Shown here piece by piece: positions 1 to 7,335 of a DNA stretch of 64,000 bases. A program made the translations under genes and the position numbers. The stretch is from assembly GCA_002337055.1 (NCBI GenBank), contig DDFG01000004.1:891556-955555 (forward strand), read 5' to 3'. The notes beneath the pieces were generated by a model. It searched no databases. It saw only the letters and a program-made list of their open reading frames with translations, and had not been told where the DNA came from. The number at the start of each line of letters is the position of its first letter. Positions within the stretch are counted from its first letter, which is position 1. Source of the stretch: Betaproteobacteria bacterium UBA1934. Lineage in GTDB: Bacteria > Pseudomonadota > Gammaproteobacteria > Burkholderiales > Rhodocyclaceae.

Positions 1-158
1 GACGGATACGGGAACATCGACAGGCAGTAGTACTTGGGTTTGGTCGTGTCTTCGACAGCCCGGGCGGCGGCGGTTTTTTCCCAGTGCTGACGGGCAGCGC
101 GTTCAAGAATGGCCGGCTGGTATTTTTCCGGCATCGGGGGCAAGGTAGAGGCGGTCAT
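1..158 (-). CDS. leuS: Leucyl-tRNA synthetase, N-terminal fragment
   Basis: The reverse strand is open from an ATG at 158 to the window edge, giving the first 52 residues. The segment has the LeuRS N-terminal pattern: EKYQPAILE, then QHWEKT, then KPKYYCLSMFPYPS, which is the class I start leading into the HIGH motif. The enzyme charges tRNA-Leu in the cytoplasm. The rest lies outside the window, so domain integrity cannot be judged. It is divergent from the DsrE-like gene at 282. Identification rests on these strongly conserved opening residues. Confidence 0.9.
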   Translation of the reverse strand, partial: MTASTLPPMPEKYQPAILERAARQHWEKTAAARAVEDTTKPKYYCLSMFPYP

Positions 159-281
159 GGCGTGCTGCGAGGCCTTTTCTGGCAAGGGTTCTGTCAAAAC
201 AGGCGATTATACGCTGTTCGCCCCCGCCCTCGCAGGCCGCGCACATGCATTACACTGGCAAAAAATCCTCTGGTCATCGTC

Positions 282-620
282 ATGCAAAACACTGCGATTC
301 TCGTCACCGGCCACGGCCTGGGGCAAGCCGACCCCGCGCTGCGTCTGAAGCTCGCCGCCAACTACTTTCTGACCCTGGCCGAAAGCGGGTTGCATCCGCA
401 AGCCATTCTGTTTTACGGCGAGGGGGTCAAGCTCTGCACGCACGGCTCGCCCTGCCTGGAAGGCTTGCAGCGCCTGACCGCCGCCGGCGTGCCCTTGATT
501 CTCTGCCGCACCTGCCTTGACTTCTATGGCCTGCTCGATGCCGTCGAGGTGGGCGAGATCGGCAACATGCTGCGCATCGTCGAGGCGCAACAGGCTGCCA
601 CCAAGGTCATCACCGTATAG
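282..620 (+). CDS. DsrE/YedF-like family protein
   Basis: This is a 112-residue cytoplasmic protein. It matches the C-terminal DsrE-like domain of YedF/sulfurtransferase-type proteins: a beta strand opening (AILVTGHGLG), the segment FYGEGVKL, a central GVPLILCRTCLDFYGL with two cysteines, and the closing VGEIGNMLRIV...ATKVITV. The paired CRTC cysteines sit where sulfur-relay members carry reactive cysteine. The ATG at 282 was chosen because homology begins there; the upstream in-frame extension is low complexity. There is no strong Shine-Dalgarno. The 3' end overlaps the opposing gene at 610 by 11 bases. The exact substrate cannot be inferred. Confidence 0.75.
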   Translation: MQNTAILVTGHGLGQADPALRLKLAANYFLTLAESGLHPQAILFYGEGVKLCTHGSPCLEGLQRLTAAGVPLILCRTCLDFYGLLDAVEVGEIGNMLRIVEAQQAATKVITV

Positions 621-1362
621 GATCGGGTGCGAAGCCGCCGGGAAAGGGCTCGGGGTGCCGCGACCGGCGTGGCGGAATGATGCCCTGCGCCTCCAGATTG
701 GCCCGGCTGTCGTAATAGAGACCCAGGATTTCGACCGGAGACTCGCTGGCGCGACGAAATTCGGTGGTATCGACCCGCGAATTGAGCCGCTCGCCATGGC
801 CAGTGCCTAGCCTTTCTTCGGCGGCGCGCGACTTCTGCGCCTCCATGCGCGGCGAACTGGGCGACGAAGTGGCGGTGCCGGCCGACGAATCCATTATGTC
901 GCGCTCTTCGTACCGCAGTCGTGGCGGTTCGTATTCGCGAAAGACCGCGACGCCGATTACGCCCACATTCTGCGGACGACCGGTGCGGGCAGCGTAGCTG
1001 TCGCCGAGGCTGGTGAAATAGAAGGCGGCGACTTCATCGAGATTCTTGCGCCAGCCGGCCACCTCGATACTCTGCCCTGACGCCAGTACATAGCCGGATT
1101 GCGACGTGACGGCAGTCTGGCCGCTGACCGCATTGACGCCATCGACCGACAACACGGTCAGTACGCGGCCACCACTGCGGTTGCGCAACAGTACGGCATA
1201 GCGTTCGCCGGGCGTGCCGACGACGTAGAGACGACCCTGGTGGCGCCAGGTTTCCAGGACGCGGCCGCTTGAACGATCCAGCACCTGGACATCGATCAGC
1301 CCACTTGCCGTCGCGATTGTCGTCAGGCATAGCAAGCAAAGGGTGGATAACAGATTTTTCAT
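610..1362 (-). CDS. Exported hypothetical protein
   Basis: This gives about 250 residues when started at the ATG at 1362 (MKNLLSTLCLLCLTTIATA), a clear Sec signal peptide with likely cleavage after ATA. The mature part holds a beta-rich domain (about residues 22-145) including RYAVLLRN and GYVLASGQSIEVAGW, followed by a disordered Ser/Pro/Arg-rich tail. An upstream in-frame ATG at 1392 would add ten residues before the signal peptide and is less likely. It is probably periplasmic or surface-exposed. I do not recognise the family. It converges with the DsrE-like gene. Confidence 0.7.
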   Translation of the reverse strand: MKNLLSTLCLLCLTTIATASGLIDVQVLDRSSGRVLETWRHQGRLYVVGTPGERYAVLLRNRSGGRVLTVLSVDGVNAVSGQTAVTSQSGYVLASGQSIEVAGWRKNLDEVAAFYFTSLGDSYAARTGRPQNVGVIGVAVFREYEPPRLRYEERDIMDSSAGTATSSPSSPRMEAQKSRAAEERLGTGHGERLNSRVDTTEFRRASESPVEILGLYYDSRANLEAQGIIPPRRSRHPEPFPGGFAPDPIR

Positions 1363-1513
1363 GGTGCACTCCGTGGCAGTGGGGGGATGCACCTGTAAAC
1401 GCGATCAAACTCGAAACGGGGTCTCGCTCTGGCGTTTCCGACGCATTTCGGCCCGTTTAACGCGGGGTCACCTGTTGTGGCCCGCGCCAGCGACAGGCCA
1501 CAAACCGACGGCA

Positions 1514-1978
1514 TCAGCGAGGCAACTTGGATATCTGCACGCTGACAATCTTCCATTCGCCACTGCGCCGAACGTAGATATCGATATAGCGATAGTGAGT
1601 AGAAAACGGCTTGCCGCGATAACTCCCGGTCATCGTCGTGCGCCCGCTCAGTAGCGCAACGTCGCCGAACAGTCTCACCTCGAAATCCTCGACCGTATAG
1701 GGATCGATCGTCAGGTCGGCCGACATCAGATCGTCAATGAACGAAGCCTTGGTTTCAATGTTGCCGACACCGTCGATCTGCCGGAAATCATCCGCCATGT
1801 TGGCGGCAATAGCCTGGCGATCCTTCGCCACAATCGCCTGATCCCAACGATCCGCCTGCGCCTTCAAGGTGGAGATCAGCGCCGGGGTGTCCTTCGGGCC
1901 CTGCGCGATGCTCCCGCACGCGATGAGCAACCAACCGAGCAGCCAGGGAATGCAGCGGGAAATCGTGGGTCGCAACAT
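1514..1978 (-). CDS. SnoaL/NTF2-like (DUF4440-type) lipoprotein
   Basis: A 154-residue protein with a lipoprotein signal: hydrophobic stretch LLGWLLIACGS with a lipobox-like cysteine at about residue 21. The mature part has the NTF2-like cone-fold pattern of DUF4440/SnoaL proteins: an N-terminal helix (LKAQADRWDQAIVAKD), DFRQIDG, FEVRLFGDVALLSGRTTMTG, HYRYIDIYVRRSGEWKIVSVQ. Such domains often bind small ligands or act as uncharacterised hydrolase/isomerase-like proteins; no specific activity can be assigned. It is monocistronic as far as can be seen. Confidence 0.75.
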   Translation of the reverse strand: MLRPTISRCIPWLLGWLLIACGSIAQGPKDTPALISTLKAQADRWDQAIVAKDRQAIAANMADDFRQIDGVGNIETKASFIDDLMSADLTIDPYTVEDFEVRLFGDVALLSGRTTMTGSYRGKPFSTHYRYIDIYVRRSGEWKIVSVQISKLPR

Positions 1979-2136
1979 ATGGGTTTCGCCTATTGCGGTG
2001 AAAATTTAGTAAAGGCACATACTAAGTCAACTCGCCACTCCTACGGTATGGATAACAGGCAATGCCTTGTTTTTCGCGCCTCTCGCGCTGGCATGCTAAA
2101 ATGTCGGCCTTGTCATAATAACGTCACGGGGTTGTC

Positions 2137-2775
2137 ATGTTCGGTCGCCTGATGCCAAAGGAAGTCCGCTATTTCGATTTTTTCGATGCTCACGCGGAAC
2201 AGATTGTGGCCGGCGGACAAGCCTTGGTCGCCATGATCGGCGCCCTGATCGACTCCCCCGAGCAAGCCGCGCTGCACGCCGCCCAGATCGACCAATGTGA
2301 ACGCCAGGCCGACAAGATCACGCGCGAAACCGAGGCGATGCTGCACACCTCCTTCATCACCCCGTTCGACCGCGACGAAATCCATCAACTGATCACCCAT
2401 ATGGACAACGTGCTCGACCAGATCGAGAACGTCGCCGAGTCGATGACTCTGTACGACATCCACAAGGTCACGCTGGAAGCCAAGCGCATGGCCGATCTCT
2501 CGCTCAGTTGCTGTGAGACGGTGGCCCGCGTGATCAAGCTGTTGCGCTCGCTCGCCAACGCACCGCTGATCCTCAAGGCCTGCCGCGAGATCGACCAGAT
2601 CGAGGACGAGGTCGACGTCATCATGCGCGAGGCGATGTCGCGCGCCTTCCGCGAGGAGCCTGATCTGCGCCAGCTGATCAAGCTGAAAGCCATCTACGAG
2701 CAGCTCGAGGCGGTGACCGACTGCTGCAAGGATGTCGGCAACACCGTCCAGGGTATCGTGCTTGAGAACTCCTGA
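2137..2775 (+). CDS. DUF47/PhoU-like phosphate transport accessory protein
   Basis: A 212-residue, all-helical, acidic protein of the DUF47 (TIGR00153) family, related to PhoU. The opening MFGRLMPKEVRYFDFFDAHA is typical, followed by repeated helices with E/D clusters (ITPFDRDEIHQLITHMDNVLDQIENV) that bind metals in PhoU-type proteins. It lies 12 bases upstream of the Pit phosphate permease and is almost certainly cotranscribed with it. In known DUF47-pit operons the protein is a cytoplasmic partner or regulator of the low-affinity phosphate transporter. Length is normal. Confidence 0.9.
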   Translation: MFGRLMPKEVRYFDFFDAHAEQIVAGGQALVAMIGALIDSPEQAALHAAQIDQCERQADKITRETEAMLHTSFITPFDRDEIHQLITHMDNVLDQIENVAESMTLYDIHKVTLEAKRMADLSLSCCETVARVIKLLRSLANAPLILKACREIDQIEDEVDVIMREAMSRAFREEPDLRQLIKLKAIYEQLEAVTDCCKDVGNTVQGIVLENS

Positions 2776-2787
2776 GCGAGGCGCTGC

Positions 2788-3795
2788 ATGGAACAACTAA
2801 GCATGAGCCTGGGCGTCATCATCGTCCTGGTCATCGTTGCGCTGGCTTTCGACTTCATGAACGGCTTCCACGATGCCGCCAACTCCATTGCCACCATCGT
2901 TTCAACTCGTGTGCTGAAGCCGCATCACGCTGTGTTCTGGGCGGCCGGATTCAACTTTCTGGCCTATTTTCTCTTTGAACTGAAGGTCGCCGGCACCATT
3001 GGCAAGGGCACCATCACGCCGGCCATCGTCGACCACTACGTCATTTTCGGGGCGCTGATGGGCGCCACGTTGTGGAATATCATCACCTGGTATTACGGCA
3101 TTCCCTCGTCGTCGTCACACGCGCTGATCGGCGGGCTGGTCGGCGCGGCCATGATCAAGGTCGGTCCGGAAGCGCTGATCATGACCGGCATCTGGAAGAT
3201 CGTCGCCTTCATCTTTGTCGCGCCGCTGCTCGGTTTTGTGTTTGGCGGCCTGCTGATGGTGCTGGTGTCATGGATCTGCCGACATATGCCGCCACGCAAG
3301 GTCGACAAGCATTTCCGCCGTTTACAGCTGCTTTCCGCCGCTGCCTACAGCCTTGGTCACGGCGGTAACGACGCCCAAAAAACCATCGGCATCATCTGGA
3401 TGCTGCTGATCGCCGCCAACGTCTCATCACCCAACGAGCATGTACCCGGCTGGGTGGTGCTCGCCTGCTATACCGCCATGGGCCTGGGCACCATGTTCGG
3501 CGGCTGGCGCATCGTCAAGACCATGGGCAACCGCATCACCAAGCTCAACCAGGCGCGGGGTTTCTGCGCCAACTCGGGCGGCGCGGTCACCCTGTTTCTA
3601 GCCACCGCGCTGGGCATTCCGGTCTCGACGACGCACACCATCACTGGCGCCATCGCAGGCGTCGGCTCCACACGCGGCACCCGGCGCGTGCGCTGGGGTG
3701 TGGCGGGCGGCATTGTCTGGGCATGGATCCTGACCATTCCCTGTAGTGCGGTCATCGCCTCCGTCGCCTGGCTGATCGGCCGCCAGATTCTCTGA
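2788..3795 (+). CDS. pit: Inorganic phosphate transporter, PiT family
   Basis: A 335-residue inner membrane protein with about ten hydrophobic segments. It carries the two Pit signature repeats: DFMNGFHDAANSIATIV near the N terminus and SLGHGGNDAQKTIGIIWM in the middle, plus PSSSSHALIGGLVGA and PVSTTHTITGAIAGVG. PiT proteins take up phosphate, often as a metal-phosphate complex, by ion symport. Length is in the short bacterial PiT range. It forms an operon with the preceding DUF47 gene. A GC hairpin at 3809-3826 may end the transcript. Confidence 0.93.
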   Translation: MEQLSMSLGVIIVLVIVALAFDFMNGFHDAANSIATIVSTRVLKPHHAVFWAAGFNFLAYFLFELKVAGTIGKGTITPAIVDHYVIFGALMGATLWNIITWYYGIPSSSSHALIGGLVGAAMIKVGPEALIMTGIWKIVAFIFVAPLLGFVFGGLLMVLVSWICRHMPPRKVDKHFRRLQLLSAAAYSLGHGGNDAQKTIGIIWMLLIAANVSSPNEHVPGWVVLACYTAMGLGTMFGGWRIVKTMGNRITKLNQARGFCANSGGAVTLFLATALGIPVSTTHTITGAIAGVGSTRGTRRVRWGVAGGIVWAWILTIPCSAVIASVAWLIGRQIL

Positions 3796-3808
3796 TCCCT
3801 TGCAACGA

Positions 3809-3826
3809 GGCCGCGTTATCGCGGCC
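3809..3826. terminator. Candidate bidirectional hairpin between convergent genes
   Basis: A perfect 7-bp GC stem with loop TTAT (GGCCGCG/CGCGGCC) lies 13 bases after the pit stop and 10 bases before the stop of the opposing lipoprotein gene. No T-run follows on either strand, so intrinsic termination is plausible but unproven. Confidence 0.4.
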
Positions 3827-3835
3827 CTTACGGTT

Positions 3836-4309
3836 CTACCCGCCGGTCTTGCCAACCCGCATCTGCACGTCGTACACCAACCCCTTATCGTCAAGACAGG
3901 TACCGCCGGCGCTGGTGCCGCTGCCTAAACCGCGCAGATCACAACGCAGACCACTACCATCCGCTGCCTGCAACAAGGCCTTGGCCGACGCTCCCTCGGG
4001 GTTGTCGATCAATACTGGTACCGCCGCAAACCCGCCTCGCCGGCCACCCCAACCAACAAACCCCGACATCGTGGCGCTGGAACGCGCCGCCGAGACCGGC
4101 ACCCAACTCCCCTGATAGGTCTTGCCTTCAATCGTGACACGGAGGTTGGCCTGGCCGTCGGCGCTTTGTTCCACCGCCTCGCCGTAATACAGTTTGCCGC
4201 TATCGCGCGGCATGAGGGTCAGCTGATAGGTTGAGGCACAGCCGGCCATCGCCAGCACCAAGGTCGCGAGACCCATCTGTCTCGCAAAGGGAAAGTTCAC
4301 CCTAGACAT
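3836..4309 (-). CDS. Hypothetical outer-membrane-type lipoprotein
   Basis: The start at 4309 is chosen because AGGAG lies seven bases upstream, while the ATG two codons earlier is too close to it. The 157-residue product has a signal peptide ending in a lipobox (LVLAMAGC), then a compact domain: YQLTLMPRDSGKLYYGEAVEQS, VTIEGKTYQGSWVPVSA, a Gly-rich GWGGRRGG, and GLRCDLRG...GGTCLDDKGLVYDVQMR. Two cysteines in the C-terminal half may form a disulfide. The family is not recognised. It converges with pit. Confidence 0.7.
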   Translation of the reverse strand: MSRVNFPFARQMGLATLVLAMAGCASTYQLTLMPRDSGKLYYGEAVEQSADGQANLRVTIEGKTYQGSWVPVSAARSSATMSGFVGWGGRRGGFAAVPVLIDNPEGASAKALLQAADGSGLRCDLRGLGSGTSAGGTCLDDKGLVYDVQMRVGKTGG

Positions 4310-4380
4310 CTTCATTCTCCTTAAAACAGCGTGCATCCACCACATGATTGTAGATCAACGGGCCGCGTCGGATATTCTCC

Positions 4381-5196
4381 TCAACGCAAATCCGCCGGCA
4401 ACTCATAGTCCGGAAAGAGTCTCCGCAACTCGGCCAGTCGACGGTCGGCTTCGTCGTTTCGGCCTTGCCGGCGAAGGGCACGAATTTCCGCCACATGGCG
4501 TTCGGGAGCAGGGGATTGTGCCTTCAGCGGCGCAATGGTGCCTTCTCTGGAAAAGGCAGGGGTGGCACGAAACGGCGCGGTATCCGCGGACGTCGGCGCA
4601 ACTTTGGATGCGCCGTGGTCTGCACCAGCGGTCGGCTCGTCGGAGCGGGCAGGCTGTGCACCTGGCTGCATGGATGCGGGCGATGGCAACGGTGGCCCAC
4701 TTGCCTCCGCCCTGTCCGTCGCAATCGACCTCGCCTCGCCAATCGCTTTCGCGACCTGAGGCAAAGAGGCGGGAGGCGGTTCCCCTCCCTTGGATGCCTC
4801 TCGGCCGCTCCGTTCGTGTACGATGCCACCGCGTGCGGCGGGAGGTAGCAACACGGCCGGCTGGCTTGTGGCTGGCGCTGCCGCCTCCCGCGTTTCAACT
4901 GGGGCCGGTGCCTGTTCGGCCGGCGCCACTGCCGGGACACTCGCGGGGGCCACGGCTGGTTGACGCGGCGCGACCAGAACCAACATGGTCGCCAGCAACG
5001 CCGTCACCGTCACCGCCAGCGGTGCGCGCAAACGGCGCCACCAGTTAGGACGGTGCCGTGTCCGTATGGGGGGCGCGGCGCTCATCGCTGCCGCCAGAAT
5101 GGCGGCGTCCAGATCGACGGGCGGCTCACCGACGGGCACCCCGCGAACCAGCTTCCGCAGAGCCTCTTCCTGCAAACTTTCCAGGTGATCGTTCAT
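4381..5196 (-). CDS. Putative membrane anti-sigma factor
   Basis: A 271-residue protein whose start overlaps the last codons of the ECF sigma factor gene (ATG at 5196, sigma stop at 5193). This is the standard organisation of sigma/anti-sigma pairs. The N-terminal 50 residues are cytoplasmic-like (MNDHLESLQEEALRKLVRG), one transmembrane segment follows (LAVTVTALLATMLVLVAP), then a long Ala/Pro-rich periplasmic linker and a small C-terminal region (EIRALRRQGRNDEADRRL) resembling a short helical repeat. No canonical zinc anti-sigma HxxxCxxC motif is seen. The role is inferred from context. Confidence 0.6.
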   Translation of the reverse strand: MNDHLESLQEEALRKLVRGVPVGEPPVDLDAAILAAAMSAAPPIRTRHRPNWWRRLRAPLAVTVTALLATMLVLVAPRQPAVAPASVPAVAPAEQAPAPVETREAAAPATSQPAVLLPPAARGGIVHERSGREASKGGEPPPASLPQVAKAIGEARSIATDRAEASGPPLPSPASMQPGAQPARSDEPTAGADHGASKVAPTSADTAPFRATPAFSREGTIAPLKAQSPAPERHVAEIRALRRQGRNDEADRRLAELRRLFPDYELPADLR

Positions 5197-5753
5197 AGGA
5201 GATCCTTCAGCGAATGGCGCAATTTGCTCATCGCATAGCGTAAGCGGCTCTTGACGGTTTCACGCCCGCAGGACATCGCATTGGCGATCTCCTCCAGGCT
5301 CAAACCGCCCTCTTCCGCCATCAGAAAGGCTTCTCGCTGCGGTTCCGGCAACGCGGCGAGCGCGGTGGCGAGACGCACGGCGATAACGCCCCGCTCGTGC
5401 AGGCGTGGTGGCGTTTCGGCGGGAGAAGCGGCCAGTTCGTCGGGATCGCAGTCTGAGTCGTATTGCTTGGCGCCGTCGCGGTCATGCCGACGATAGTGAT
5501 CGATCAGCCGATTGTGCGCGATCCTGAAAATCCATGTGGAAAACTTGGCCAGCGGTTCATAGCCGGCACGCGCGGCGATCACCTTCATCCACACGTCGTG
5601 GTAGAGCTCTTCGGCCAAGCGGTTGTCGCCGCACTGGTGGGCCAGATGCCGGTACAGGCGGATTCGGTAGCGGCGGTACAAATGCTCGAAGGCCGTCGCA
5701 TCGCCGTCCCGATACGCCAGCATCAACCTTTCATCGCTCCACTCTTCCGACAT
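5193..5753 (-). CDS. ECF RNA polymerase sigma factor
   Basis: A 186-residue sigma-70-family protein without region 1 or 3. Region 2 runs from about residue 8 to 85 (AYRDGDATAFEHLYRRYR, then AEELYHDVWMKVI and FSTWIFRIAHNRLIDHYRR). Region 4 has LPEPQREAFLMAEEGGLSLEEIANAM followed by the recognition helix ETVKSRLRYAMSKLR. The reading frame is open far upstream, but homology begins at the ATG at 5753, which is preceded by a weak GGTGG. It is cotranscribed with the overlapping putative anti-sigma gene and divergent from a FecR-domain gene, suggesting an envelope-signalling unit. Confidence 0.9.
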   Translation of the reverse strand: MSEEWSDERLMLAYRDGDATAFEHLYRRYRIRLYRHLAHQCGDNRLAEELYHDVWMKVIAARAGYEPLAKFSTWIFRIAHNRLIDHYRRHDRDGAKQYDSDCDPDELAASPAETPPRLHERGVIAVRLATALAALPEPQREAFLMAEEGGLSLEEIANAMSCGRETVKSRLRYAMSKLRHSLKDLL

Positions 5754-5927
5754 CGCACCACCCGCTGTCTCACTCGACGAGATGAGAACACAGCCCGGGA
5801 AGCCCGCGCAAGCGGGATCATGGATTACCGCCTGCGCCAGCATCGGCTTGTGTAGAATGACTCCCCGTCGCGCCGGCTCATGCCCTTTTTCGCGTCGTAT
5901 TTCCCCCGTCGCCCCCCGGAGTCCACC

Positions 5928-6830
5928 ATGAAATTCTTTATTCGCAACGCCATGCTGGCCGCCTGCCTGATGACACTCGTCGCGTCCGTCCATGCCGAGG
6001 TCGTGACCGCCATTTCGGCCATCCAGGTGCCCGCCTGGGTCGAACGCAACGGCGTGCGGACACCTGCCCAGCCCGGCATGGAATTGCATAACCGCGACCG
6101 GTTGGTGACTGGCGGCGAGGGACGCGCTTTCGTCCAGTTGCCGGATGGCAGCCTGGTCAAGCTGGGTAGCGATGCCCGCGTCGAATTCAACGCCCTCGGC
6201 CGCCGGAACGACGGTGCCTTTGGCGCGGCCATCGATGTCATCACCGGCGCGTTCCGCTTTACCACAGACGCCTTGCGCAAGGTGACGGGACGGCGCGCCA
6301 TCAATGTCCGGGTCGGCACCATCACCGCTGGCATCCGCGGAACCGATATCTGGGGCCGTTCGCAAAGCAGCGACGATCTGATTTGCCTGCTCGAAGGCCA
6401 CATCGTGGTTAGCCATCCGATGTCGACTCCGGTGGAACTGACCGAGCCGCTTCAGTTCTACGGCGCCGCCCGAGGTGAAGCACCCGGCGCGGTCAGCCAG
6501 GTGACCCCCGAAAAGATCGCGGAATGGTCGCTGACGACCGAGCCGTTGCCCAATGTTCCGCTCTATCGCGCGGGCCCCTGGTGGGTCCGACTCGGTGTCG
6601 GCGAAAGCGAATCCGCCGCGCTGGCGGTGTATGACCGCGCCCAGGCGGCCGGTTACCCGGCGAGAGTGCTGCCCTTGCGGTACGAGGGCACATACCGGTA
6701 CGAAGTGTTGAGCGGCCCCCTGGCTGATCGTGCCAGTGCCGAGTCAGTCGCCCCGGTATTGGCGCAGCGACTGGGGCTGGAAGGCGTCGACGCGGTGCGC
6801 CGCCAAGCCGCCTCGCGCGGCAGGCAGTAG
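5928..6830 (+). CDS. FecR-domain protein with C-terminal SPOR domain
   Basis: A 300-residue exported protein. The start at 5928 has GGAG six bases upstream and opens a signal peptide (MKFFIRNAMLAACLMTLVAS, cleavage after HA). Residues about 40-140 form a FecR domain: GMELHNRDRLVTGGEGRAFVQLPDGS, LGSDARVEF, GAFRFTT, VRVGTITAGIRGTDIWG. The C-terminal 75 residues (WWVRLGVGESESAALAVYD...YEVLSGPLADRASAES) have the SPOR pattern that binds denuded peptidoglycan. It is probably periplasmic or cell-wall associated. The gene diverges from the ECF sigma gene and may belong to the same signalling circuit. Confidence 0.82.
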   Translation: MKFFIRNAMLAACLMTLVASVHAEVVTAISAIQVPAWVERNGVRTPAQPGMELHNRDRLVTGGEGRAFVQLPDGSLVKLGSDARVEFNALGRRNDGAFGAAIDVITGAFRFTTDALRKVTGRRAINVRVGTITAGIRGTDIWGRSQSSDDLICLLEGHIVVSHPMSTPVELTEPLQFYGAARGEAPGAVSQVTPEKIAEWSLTTEPLPNVPLYRAGPWWVRLGVGESESAALAVYDRAQAAGYPARVLPLRYEGTYRYEVLSGPLADRASAESVAPVLAQRLGLEGVDAVRRQAASRGRQ

Positions 6831-7150
6831 TTCTGACACTGATTCTGCCAGTAGCGGCAGAGGTTTTCAGCCGCCAGAAAGGACTGTCGGGCGATACGTC
6901 GCTGGCTATGGACGAACTCGGCCAGCGGTAGCGTCGACGAGCCCCGGCTCGGCGTATGGCCAGCGGCGATCGACTCTTCCTCCACCAGCGCCAGAAAATG
7001 GCTCATCACTCGCCGATGGTATTCGGGCGAGGCATGGTTGCCGAGCCGGATTTCGGCCTCGCCAGCGGCGCGGCGCCAAAGCTTCAGGGCGAGGTCTTCG
7101 CTGATCGACGCCTGATGGGCTATCCATGGCAAAATCATAGGTGCTTGCAT
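6653..7150 (-). CDS. Small conserved hypothetical protein behind an FNR box
   Basis: About 165 residues from the ATG at 7150, which has AGGAG eight bases upstream. The first 60 residues (ILPWIAHQASISEDLALKLW, HRRVMSHFLALVEEE) look like a conserved helical protein I associate with Rhodocyclales genomes, function unknown. The last 59 codons run antisense into the 3' end of the FecR-SPOR gene and look low-complexity (RTASTPSSPSRCANTG), so the natural C terminus may have been lost or extended. A promoter with TATAAT at 7235-7240 (reverse strand) lies downstream of a perfect FNR box, suggesting oxygen-responsive expression. Confidence 0.6.
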   Translation of the reverse strand: MQAPMILPWIAHQASISEDLALKLWRRAAGEAEIRLGNHASPEYHRRVMSHFLALVEEESIAAGHTPSRGSSTLPLAEFVHSQRRIARQSFLAAENLCRYWQNQCQNYCLPREAAWRRTASTPSSPSRCANTGATDSALARSARGPLNTSYRYVPSYRKGSTLAG

Positions 7151-7234
7151 GTACTGTTCTCCTGTGACAACACCACGCCCCGTTGACTGAGTGACCACTT
7201 CGCCGGGTCGTCTATGGTGCGGTGCACAAACAGA

Positions 7235-7240
7235 ATTATA
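7235..7240 (-). promoter_or_regulatory. Candidate -10 element for the gene at 7150
   Basis: The reverse strand reads TATAAT. No good -35 hexamer lies at the expected distance, which fits an activator-dependent promoter. The FNR box centre would sit near position -60 relative to a start about seven bases downstream, the usual class I activator position. Confidence 0.45.
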
Positions 7241-7281
7241 CGACTTTTGTCATAGTTGAACAGATTTATCTTGGCAGTCGT

Positions 7282-7295
7282 TTGATCCGGATCAA
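7282..7295. promoter_or_regulatory. FNR/ANR-type binding site
   Basis: The sequence TTGATCCGGATCAA matches the FNR/ANR/DNR consensus TTGAT-N4-ATCAA perfectly. It lies between the divergent small gene (start 7150) and uvrD (start 7336). The geometry fits activation of the leftward gene; it could also repress uvrD, whose start is 41 bases away. Confidence 0.7.
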
Positions 7296-7335
7296 ACTCG
7301 CTGCCTGCCCTTGAATTTTGAAAACGCTCCCGCTC

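Noticed and set aside
4344..5048. Arg/Pro-rich ORF on the + strand opposite the anti-sigma gene
   Set aside because: It has shadow-frame composition; the reverse strand has the sigma-coupled gene with a transmembrane segment.
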